Shown here one piece after another: positions 54,903 to 62,275 of a stretch of 64,000 nucleotides of DNA (its first letter is position 1; every line of letters begins with the position of its first letter). The notes beneath the pieces were generated by a model. It saw nothing but the letters and a program-made list of their open reading frames with translations, was not told where the DNA came from and did no database searches. The position numbers and the translations under genes were made by a program. The stretch comes from OLB6 sp964525565. Lineage in GTDB: Bacteria > Bacteroidota > Ignavibacteria > Kapaibacteriales > Kapaibacteriaceae. Location of the stretch: the NCBI GenBank assembly GCA_964525565.1, contig CAZGHI010000004.1, positions 25,337 to 89,336 on the forward strand, given 5' to 3'.

Positions 54903-55672
54903 TATTCGTCCATTTCCGCAAGGTCCATGTGTCGCAGTTCCCTGTTGTTCTCGGCTGCACGCTGTTCAACGTGTTGGAATCGGGTCATAAATGTATTGAT
55001 CGTGCGGTGCAACGATTCTTCGGCAATAACGCCTTCGTGTCGTGCGGCATTAATGAGAGCAAACAATACATCACCAAACTCGCGTTGCACACCGCTCTGG
55101 TTACCGGCATCTATCTCAGTACGAAGCTCTTGCAACTCTTCTTCAACTTTCGCCCACACGTCACGTCGGTCGTGCCAGTCAAAACCAACGTTTGCTGCTT
55201 TCTCCTGCACTCTCTGAGCACGTAGCGCTGCCGGCAGAGCACGAGGTACACCGTCAAGCACAGAAGATCGTCCTTCTTTCATCTTTAAACGCTCCCAATT
55301 CTGGAGCACGGCTTCTTCGGTTGTTGCTCTTTCGTCGGAGAAAATATGCGGATGTCGGTTCACCAGTTTCCCAAATTCCTGACGGACAACATCCATCAGA
55401 GTAAAAGCCCCCCTCTGTTCAGCCATTACAGCGTGCATAACAACATGCAGTAACAAGTCGCCCAACTCTTTTGCCAGCTCTGCATCATTGCCCGCTGCTA
55501 TGGCGTCGAGGGTTTCATACGCTTCTTCGATAAGCAGGTGCGAGATGCTCTCGTGAGTTTGTTTCATATCCCACGGACACTGTTCGCGCAATATCCGGAC
55601 GAGTCGAAGAAATGCTTCAACGTTCGACGCTGTGTCCGACGGATGTGCGGGGTATGGAACAGGAGTTGGCAA
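54872..55672 (-). CDS. mazG: Nucleoside triphosphate pyrophosphohydrolase
   Basis: MazG-type housekeeping enzyme that hydrolyses NTPs to NMP and pyrophosphate. 266 residues with two MazG domains: the first has CPWDMKQTHESI, LIEEAYETLDAI and KELGDLLLHVVMHA; the second has VEEELQELRTEI and EFGDVLFALINAARH. These E-E-x2-E and E-x2-D sets bind magnesium. No ATG precedes the conserved part, and the best start is TTG at 55672, 16 bases after the paaA stop. The end overlaps the LCP gene. Confidence 0.93.
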   Translation of the reverse strand: MPTPVPYPAHPSDTASNVEAFLRLVRILREQCPWDMKQTHESISHLLIEEAYETLDAIAAGNDAELAKELGDLLLHVVMHAVMAEQRGAFTLMDVVRQEFGKLVNRHPHIFSDERATTEEAVLQNWERLKMKEGRSSVLDGVPRALPAALRAQRVQEKAANVGFDWHDRRDVWAKVEEELQELRTEIDAGNQSGVQREFGDVLFALINAARHEGVIAEESLHRTINTFMTRFQHVEQRAAENNRELRHMDLAEMDEYWNEAKQQGL

Positions 55673-55688
55673 CGGTATTGCGAACAGC

Positions 55689-56669
55689 TTATGCTAATGG
55701 AGTTACGTAGCGATGATCGGCTCGCCGAAGGGCTTCGCGTACCCACCGACCGCGTTCTTCTGCCATTCTCCGAACGGCCAAACGTTCTTTATTACAAGGT
55801 CCATCGCCATTAATTACTCGCTTAAACTCATCCCAATCGGGATCTCCGAACGACCATACGCCGGTTGCAGGATCTTTCTTGAGTTCAGGATCCGGTATCG
55901 TTAGCCCTAGCTCGTAAATCTTGGGAACGTACTGGTTAAAAAACTGCTGACGCATTTCATCGTTCGTAGCCATTTTTACTTTCCACTTAACAAGCTTCTC
56001 GGTGTGGATACTGGCTTTGTCGGGCGGACCAAAAAAGTGCATAATGGGACGCCACCAACGGTTCAACGCTGCCTGCACCATTTCGCGCTGCTGTGGGGTT
56101 CCGGTAGCCAGCGATACCACGGCATCGTAGCCGTATTTAAGGTGAAAACTCTCTTCCTGACAAATGCGTTCTAAGGCTCTGCAGTACGGAGCGTACGAGC
56201 CCTTGCTATTGGTTACCTGGTTAATGATAGCCGAAGCATCTATAAGCCATGCAATAATGGCTGTATCGGCCCACGTGAATGCCGGGTAGTTGAAGACATT
56301 GCTGTATTTGCTCTTTCCGCTTAACAAGTCGTCAATCATTTGCTCTCGGCTCTTGCCAAGCGTTTCAGCAGCACTGTACAACAACTGGGCATGACCAACC
56401 TCGTCTTGCACCTTGGCCATCAGAGCCATTTTACGCTTAAATCCCGGTGCTCTGGTTATCCACGTTCCCTCGGGTAAGGCCCCGATGATTTCGCTATGTG
56501 CATGTTGTTCGATCATGCGGATTAACTGCCGACGGTATTCCGAGGGCATCCAATCGTGGGGCTCAATTTTTTCACCTGCTTGAATTCGCGATTCAAACTC
56601 CTCAAGTTTTGCAGGATCTTCCTGACCATGCATTTCCGGTGAGTCCACGATAGAAAGGTTTCCGTACAT
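55689..56669 (-). CDS. paaA: Phenylacetyl-CoA epoxidase catalytic subunit PaaA-like, isolated
   Basis: 327 residues of the di-iron PaaA family. The iron-binding carboxylates and histidines lie in a four-helix core: QDEVGHAQLL and CQEESFHLKYGYD are the two E-x2-H motifs, with earlier glutamates in IEQHAHSEIIGALPEG. The family epoxidises the ring of phenylacetyl-CoA together with PaaB, C and E. None of those genes is in the window. The ATG at 56669 has GGAG seven bases upstream; the longer frame begins with a TTG. Neighbours (mazG, a HmuY-like lipoprotein) give no pathway clue. Confidence 0.9.
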   Translation of the reverse strand: MYGNLSIVDSPEMHGQEDPAKLEEFESRIQAGEKIEPHDWMPSEYRRQLIRMIEQHAHSEIIGALPEGTWITRAPGFKRKMALMAKVQDEVGHAQLLYSAAETLGKSREQMIDDLLSGKSKYSNVFNYPAFTWADTAIIAWLIDASAIINQVTNSKGSYAPYCRALERICQEESFHLKYGYDAVVSLATGTPQQREMVQAALNRWWRPIMHFFGPPDKASIHTEKLVKWKVKMATNDEMRQQFFNQYVPKIYELGLTIPDPELKKDPATGVWSFGDPDWDEFKRVINGDGPCNKERLAVRRMAEERGRWVREALRRADHRYVTPLA

Positions 56670-56717
56670 AAAGTGCTCCGCCTGGTAATGGAACAAGCAT
56701 AGGGTCAGGCCCCATGC

Positions 56718-57323
56718 CTATAGTTTTTTGTATCGAAAATGATAATAGCCCATTGGGGTGTTCAAGTTCGGGTTCCCGATTGCATCTTTATAAATGCTGG
56801 TAAACTGAAACTTGTATGTGTTGCCGTTTGCTGTTCGAATCAGTAAGCATCTGTCCGGACTGGGACTGATGGTATGGGTGGAGAGGTCGTACACAAACAT
56901 TACGTTTGGACCAATCACTGCTACCGGTACAATGCGCCACGCAATAGCAGTATCGTCGTTCGTTAGTGTTACGCCAGAGGGAACGGCTGTAATGTCTTCA
57001 AACCTTCCTTGCACCATAGCCCCCTGCGTACTACCCGGGCCTGCAGTACCACTGTTCAGCAATACGTCTATTTGCTTCGTGTTACCGCAGCACCGAAGGT
57101 AGGCCATTCTTACGTCCCATGCCGACGTTTCTGATTGTGACGCTGGCACCACGCTATCGCCGTCAAGTGAGTAGTACAACCATCCTATAGCTGAGTCCGG
57201 ACGCATATTCGATCGCTTTACGCCGTCAGCATCCGTTGGAGATGTAGAACTTGAGCTGCATCCGAATACCGTGGTTAAGACCACGGCAGTTGTTAGCAGT
57301 ATAGAGAGTGAACGCTTCATCAT
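56718..57323 (-). CDS. HmuY-like lipoprotein
   Basis: 202 residues with a type II signal peptide (ILLTTAVVLTTVFGC, lipobox cysteine near residue 22) and a Ser/Thr linker. The mature part fits the HmuY fold pattern: AWDVRMAYLRCC for the usual W-D-[IV] strand, LLNSGTAGPGSTQG for the N-S-G-x-S-G-x-G loop, then a P-D-R-C-LLIRTANGNTYKFQFTS strand and the terminal YYHFRYKKL. HmuY proteins of Porphyromonas bind haem; the haem ligands cannot be confirmed here. Starts with two adjacent ATGs three bases after TATTTTTG, so it is near-leaderless. Confidence 0.62.
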   Translation of the reverse strand: MMKRSLSILLTTAVVLTTVFGCSSSSTSPTDADGVKRSNMRPDSAIGWLYYSLDGDSVVPASQSETSAWDVRMAYLRCCGNTKQIDVLLNSGTAGPGSTQGAMVQGRFEDITAVPSGVTLTNDDTAIAWRIVPVAVIGPNVMFVYDLSTHTISPSPDRCLLIRTANGNTYKFQFTSIYKDAIGNPNLNTPMGYYHFRYKKL

Positions 57324-57326
57324 AGA

Positions 57327-57334
57327 CAAAAATA
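57327..57334 (-). promoter_or_regulatory. -7 promoter element (TATTTTTG) of the HmuY-like gene
   Basis: Exact TAnnTTTG match on the minus strand, three bases before the first ATG. No space remains for a ribosome-binding site. Confidence 0.6.
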
Positions 57335-57353
57335 CAGGATTGTGCGCTGGACT

Positions 57354-58416
57354 CTAACGTCGCAGACGAAAGAGCATAACAAGGCCGAAAACAAAGAACA
57401 CGGCATTAGAGAACCAACCAACAATAACAGCGCTTACGGGTAGTGAAGTTCCAACGGCCTTCGCTATTTCGGAAAAGGCGATATACGAGAATGTAAATGC
57501 CAGAGCCATGGCAATGTTCACAGCAATTCCCGCCTTCCTGCGGACCGAGGCAAATGGCACAGCAATGAGCACCACAACAAGATTCGCAAATGGGAAAGCC
57601 CATGCAGCATAAAAGTCAATCTCTTGCCGTCGGGTATCCCGCCCGCCGGCACGTAGTGTAGCAATGTAGTCCCAAACCTCATCGAACGTTAATTCATCAA
57701 TCGTGAGTTGCAGTTGGCTGATCTGGTCATGACGAATAGAAAACGGAACATTCACATTATACTCCCATGTTACATGCGCTCCGGATGCGGAAAACGTTCT
57801 TCGTCGGGCTGAGTCAGCCACCCACCCTCGACTGTCATCCCACGTCATCGAGGGTGCCTCAAGTTTCCACTGCAGTCTTGGTTGTTGAACACTACCAAAC
57901 TCTTCCACCACAACAGTATATGCTGTTCGATGTTGTTCGCTATACGATGCGATTGACACATTCCGTGTTGCATGGTCACGAAAGCGCAGGTTGTTCAACT
58001 GCGAATCACGTCCGGCCTTCATGGCTTCACGTTCCAGTGCAAGCTTTGCCGAGTTTGCCCTTGGTACAACCCAACCGCTAAACCATACCTGACCAAGGCT
58101 GATCACCATTGTGAGCACAAGAAAAGGAACGATGAAAGCCACAGCACTCTGACCGGCAGCACGCATGGCGGTGATTTCGTTTGTACTGGCAAGCCTTCCG
58201 ACGGTGAAGAGTGACGCCAACAGCGAGGCTACCGGAATCAACAGTTTGGTCATGTATGGCAAGAACACAACGTAGTACCACACCACAACGGTAAAGGGAA
58301 CCCCACGATCCATGAATTTATCGAGGTGTTCAATAAGATCTATAATCACGAACAACAGGCATAACGACACTATAGTGAACACAAACGTGTTCAGGAATTT
58401 TCGGATGGGATACCAG
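57354..58416 (-). CDS. LptF/LptG family permease, N-terminus lost in gap
   Basis: Inner-membrane permease of the LptB2FG lipopolysaccharide exporter. The readable frame starts at the gap edge: WYPIRKFLNTFVFTIVSLCLLFVIIDL is the first helix (given in part: IRKFLNTF, FVIIDLIEHLDKFMD), followed by helices 2-3, a periplasmic beta-jellyroll (about 130-240), and helices 4-6 ending FGLVMLFRLRR. Only about ten N-terminal residues are missing. An automatic GTG start at 58382 is internal to helix 1 and should not be used. LptF and LptG cannot be told apart here. Confidence 0.88.
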
Positions 58417-58451
58417 NNNNNNNNNNNNNNNNNNNNNNNNNNNNNNNNNNN
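58417..58451. other. Assembly gap (35 N) between ftsX and lptF/G
   Basis: The gap hides the start of the lptF/G gene and, together with the adjoining adapter, the end of ftsX. Confidence 0.95.
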
Positions 58452-58476
58452 TACACTCTTTCCCTACACGACGCTC
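58452..58476. other. Illumina adapter contamination at a gap edge
   Basis: The 25 bases match without a mismatch the Illumina universal adapter segment that contains ACACTCTTTCCC and ACGACGCTC, recalled from the published oligonucleotide. Genomic sequence resumes at about 58477. The bases are artificial and should be masked. Confidence 0.95.
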
Positions 58477-59297
58477 AGCAATCCCCCTGCAACGCACAGT
58501 ACAGCAAACATGATCCATACATCGGCATCATACACAAATTGCAACCAGTCGAATTGATACCGTAGGTACTCACGGGCAACGTACACAATGCCAAGTCCGG
58601 TAGAAAGCCCGAGAATACCACAACAAGCACTCACGAACAGGTGGGACATTGCCAGCGATCCGGCACCTAGTCCGATGATTGCACCTGCATGCAAGTCGTT
58701 GGCAGATTGCTGCAGTTCTGCACGGAAAGCATAGGCCAGCGTAACAAGAAAAAGCGCTAAACTGAGCAAACCACAAATTGCTCCCATCACAACAACATCG
58801 GATCGCCGCCCATCGAGTGTGCGTACCAGCGCACGAGGCCATGCCACTTCGGTGCACCGGCCTGCAAAGTCCATCGCCAGTTGGGTTGCCAGAGTATTCA
58901 TTGCAGAGGTGTTAATCACATGATCGTGCAGTGTTGCCCGAACAATGCGCGGTAGATGCACAACAGCCCTGAGATTGTCTGCTCCCCCAACTTCATTGCT
59001 AAACTCCTGCCACACCTGCTGTTCGTGAACAAGCCACGCCAGCCTAATCTCCTTGCGGTTATTTAACGCCCGCACGACAGAACGCGCCGACGTGTCGGCA
59101 AGATCATGCATCAAAAACAGCTCAATACGGACCTTTCTCTGCTCGGCCTGTATTGAACGCCACGTGCCTACAAACCACACGCCACTTGCAAGCATCCACA
59201 CTGCTCCAACTGCCGATACAAGCACCATCCTAACGATGGCATTGCGGCGGAAGCGAACTATGGCACCTGCCGAGCGTACATGAAACCACATCTTCAT
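58464..59297 (-). CDS. ftsX: FtsX-like cell-division permease, C-terminus artefactual
   Basis: FtsX pairs with the ATPase FtsE and couples septation to peptidoglycan hydrolase activators such as EnvC. About 273 genuine residues: a cytoplasmic N-terminus and helix 1 (RMVLVSAVGAVWMLASGVWF), an extracytoplasmic domain (about 55-165), then helices 2-4 with an intervening basic loop. The stop codon and the last three or so residues (S-V-V) come from adapter sequence at 58452-58476, so the true C-terminus is missing. FtsE is not in the window. The start overlaps the flippase stop by four bases. Confidence 0.75.
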   Translation of the reverse strand: MKMWFHVRSAGAIVRFRRNAIVRMVLVSAVGAVWMLASGVWFVGTWRSIQAEQRKVRIELFLMHDLADTSARSVVRALNNRKEIRLAWLVHEQQVWQEFSNEVGGADNLRAVVHLPRIVRATLHDHVINTSAMNTLATQLAMDFAGRCTEVAWPRALVRTLDGRRSDVVVMGAICGLLSLALFLVTLAYAFRAELQQSANDLHAGAIIGLGAGSLAMSHLFVSACCGILGLSTGLGIVYVAREYLRYQFDWLQFVYDADVWIMFAVLCVAGGLLSVV

Positions 59298-60613
59298 GGT
59301 GTGCCCCCATTACTGTCCGACCTACCTCTTCTCTGCATAACGGAATAAACATCACGGAACATGCGCAACACAAGTCGCAATGGAAAGTGAATAGAACGCC
59401 GAACGTATGCTGTGCATAAGTATCCCACAACAAGTGCATTCACAACTAAACCCAGTCCAATTGCCCACTCTAACTGAGCAACACACACACCGAACAGCAC
59501 CACCATGCCTGCTACCAGTCCATAAGCCGAATAACGCACAACAACGGTGCTATGCCCCATTGCAGCAATAATGGAACTCATCATTACAAATGGCATTCCA
59601 ACTGCAGCAAGGATTAATACATTAAAGTGGCCCACCGAAGCAGCATACTGATCGCCTAAAATCCACACGATGGCATTGCTACCACCGGCTTCTAAGACAA
59701 TAAGTGCTAGTATGGTTGGAATTAGGGTAAGACTAATGGCTTTGGTAACCAGGAGCTGCAAGTCCTCCGATCGCTGTTGGGCATACATACGAACGGCTGC
59801 CGGATAAAGAAGGGTTATTACGGCGTCGAAAGCCTGCTCGAAAAATCGAAAAAGGTTCTTTGCAGGGTTGTACACCCCAACAACACCTACACCAAAGAAA
59901 GCAGCAATCACCAAAACGTCAAGCTGCCGTGGTGTGCTGTTCAGCGCTGTTGCTAATGCCAATGGAATACCATACCGAAGGTATCCTTTTAGGGTGATGC
60001 TTCCTCGCCATCCGAACTGCATATCGCGCAACGTAAAGAGAATTGCAGCAAGCGAACTAGCTGCCATGCCGATAAGGTCTATCCGCACAATGTCTGCAAA
60101 CGTGCGCAACTCCTGCGACTGAAGGGCCTGAATTGTTAATGCCGTGCGTACTCCAAACCACACTAAGTCAACCATAAACAGCTCTTTCATGCGCATTTCG
60201 CGGTAGATGAGCTTTAAGCAGAACATCCGCGGCAACGTGAGCAAACAGTATAGTGGGAGTGTGGTGGCTACATCAACAAATCGGGGTTCATTAAAGACCT
60301 GAGTAAGAGGTTGCCGCAACACGTACACAAAAAGAGCACACACGCCAACAATGAGAACATGAATACTTAAACCTAATGCATTTAAGCGCGGACGTTCCGA
60401 CTCGGTTGTACCAAACTGAATGATGCCTGCCAATGCCGAACCATCACTAACAATCATGATCCACGTATTTAGCGCTACCAGCAATGCGAACACACCGTAC
60501 ACCTCGGCTGGTAATGCCTTTATCTGCAGTAGTTGCACCAGACCGTAGGCTACGTATAGACCTTTGTCTGCCAACGACCAACTGATTTTACCAAGGTGTG
60601 CCGTGACTCTCAT
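59294..60613 (-). CDS. Polysaccharide flippase (MOP/Wzx-like)
   Basis: 439 residues and about 12 predicted helices, fitting the oligosaccharide flippase group of the MOP superfamily. The N-terminal stretch LADKGLYVAYGLVQLLQIKALPAEVYGVFALL (in part: EVYGVFALL) and the middle NSTPRQLDVLVIAAFFGVGVVGVYNPAK (in part: LDVLVIAAF, VGVYNPAK) are typical of these transporters. They move lipid-linked sugar units across the inner membrane. The start overlaps the heparinase-like gene by four bases and the end overlaps ftsX, an operon heparinase-flippase-ftsX. Confidence 0.85.
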   Translation of the reverse strand: MRVTAHLGKISWSLADKGLYVAYGLVQLLQIKALPAEVYGVFALLVALNTWIMIVSDGSALAGIIQFGTTESERPRLNALGLSIHVLIVGVCALFVYVLRQPLTQVFNEPRFVDVATTLPLYCLLTLPRMFCLKLIYREMRMKELFMVDLVWFGVRTALTIQALQSQELRTFADIVRIDLIGMAASSLAAILFTLRDMQFGWRGSITLKGYLRYGIPLALATALNSTPRQLDVLVIAAFFGVGVVGVYNPAKNLFRFFEQAFDAVITLLYPAAVRMYAQQRSEDLQLLVTKAISLTLIPTILALIVLEAGGSNAIVWILGDQYAASVGHFNVLILAAVGMPFVMMSSIIAAMGHSTVVVRYSAYGLVAGMVVLFGVCVAQLEWAIGLGLVVNALVVGYLCTAYVRRSIHFPLRLVLRMFRDVYSVMQRRGRSDSNGGTP

Positions 60614-62136
60614 TCATGCAAATGTATCGCCCATTGCAGTGTATCGCCCTGCAACGGAACTATCAGCCTATAAGCCGGAACCTGAACACCGTAAGCCGGC
60701 GCAATGCGGAAATCGGTAAGGGTTCCACCGCCCCCTTGCCACCTGACTGTTACGGTTCTGTGACCTGTATAAAGCGTGAGAACCGTTCCCTGCATCGTTG
60801 GTTGTTCTGCGCTACAAACGATAAGCACCATACTCCCAACTGTTGTGCCATCTCCAAACCTGTCGTTAACCCGAATCTCATTCTCTAGTATCGTTATGCT
60901 ACGACGATGCTCATACCCTGAACGATTTTGATGCACAACCTGACCTTCCCATGTGGAGTTCGTGCGATGCAGAACTTGTGGATGTGGTTTGCTATCGAAT
61001 AACCAAAACAATCCGTCGGTGCCGCTTGGCCACGATCGTTGTTCCCGATCCGATGCAACTGTTGAATGAGACCATGTACTGCGATCGGCATTACGTTGCT
61101 GTGGATCGGCAGTATAGACAAATGAGCCGGGATCTACGATAACCGGAACACCGTCCACACGAAGCGTGATACTATTCGCATCGTTGTGCGCATGACCTCC
61201 CTTGCCGTACTGTCCGGGTCCGCCACATCGAGCTGTACAGGTGAACGCTTCACGAAACCAAATGTCGAGGCCAAAGTCAGGAAACGCAACATGAGCAGGT
61301 GCGGTAGGGGGCTTGGGTACAGGCTCACCGAACACGTCGCTATACACTCGATACGTCTCGCTGCACGAGGGTGGATGCCCAGCCAGGGGGGGGGATTTAA
61401 CCGCCATGCCATCGTCATTATCACCGATAAGTGGCATACCGGCGGCATCCAACACAGACAGAGCTGCAACCGCTTTTCGTACCCTCTGAGTGTATTCGGC
61501 AGTGAGCACTCCCATGTGGTTCATGCAACGATGTATCCACATTGTTGCAAAAACAAGGATATCGGTTACGTGACGGTGATATGCTGTGCTGGCTTCGAAG
61601 TTCATCCCGTCGGCAAGGAACTGCTTTGATGTTTCATCAACAATCATTCTTGCTGCCGTGATACCACGCTGATGCAGCAACTGGTTTCCGGATGTTGCTG
61701 CTGCAGCGATTACTCCGAGCAGCCCCCCCAGTAAGTGCGACGTTGCCATCCCGCCGGCAGTTTCAAGGTTACGCCAAATCCAGTGCACATGTTGCTCAAC
61801 AATATGCACAAGCTCACGATCCAACATCCACGTTTCGGCGTCCGGACCACGCTCCAAGCCACAAATCATGTTGTGTAAACGCAATCCAACATCCATCGAA
61901 ACGGCCCACATCGAGGTATCGGTTGTGGGATGGCGTTGCGCCCACTGCACAACATCCTGCACGGACAGTCCGCAATACCATTCGTGCATGCGCGACGCCT
62001 CCAAAACAATACGCGGGTCAAGCTCTGAAGAAGAGATCACAACAGACCGCTTTCCGCGCAGACGGTCAGCGATCTTCCCCACTACAAACGGACGTGCAGC
62101 TCCGCCAAGCAGTCGTATCAGTTCAAAAACTCGCAT
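60610..62136 (-). CDS. Heparinase II/III family protein
   Basis: 508 residues. The N-terminal alpha/alpha toroid (about 60-290; FLADGMNFEASTAYHRHV) carries the E-x-S-x-x-Y-H pattern of the family. The C-terminal beta-domain has the conserved GKGGHAHNDANSI, VDGVPVIVDPGSFVY and RSTWSHSTV. Such proteins are polysaccharide lyases or, in glycan gene clusters, of unproven function in capsule or exopolysaccharide synthesis. No signal peptide is seen, so a cytoplasmic role fits the cluster better than degradation. The ATG at 62136 was taken; a GTG eight codons upstream is possible. Nine G at 61386-61394 lie within it. Confidence 0.85.
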   Translation of the reverse strand: MRVFELIRLLGGAARPFVVGKIADRLRGKRSVVISSSELDPRIVLEASRMHEWYCGLSVQDVVQWAQRHPTTDTSMWAVSMDVGLRLHNMICGLERGPDAETWMLDRELVHIVEQHVHWIWRNLETAGGMATSHLLGGLLGVIAAAATSGNQLLHQRGITAARMIVDETSKQFLADGMNFEASTAYHRHVTDILVFATMWIHRCMNHMGVLTAEYTQRVRKAVAALSVLDAAGMPLIGDNDDGMAVKSPPLAGHPPSCSETYRVYSDVFGEPVPKPPTAPAHVAFPDFGLDIWFREAFTCTARCGGPGQYGKGGHAHNDANSITLRVDGVPVIVDPGSFVYTADPQQRNADRSTWSHSTVASDREQRSWPSGTDGLFWLFDSKPHPQVLHRTNSTWEGQVVHQNRSGYEHRRSITILENEIRVNDRFGDGTTVGSMVLIVCSAEQPTMQGTVLTLYTGHRTVTVRWQGGGGTLTDFRIAPAYGVQVPAYRLIVPLQGDTLQWAIHLHE

Positions 62137-62275
62137 AGTATCAACCGCAAGGATAACCACGTTTTAGGGATAAGAGCACCATGGCTTGTGAATTCTTACA
62201 GATGTACAATACATCATTGTGCCGTAACGTTGCAGCTATACCGTTCCACAAATCACCGGAAACCTGTACAGCTTC

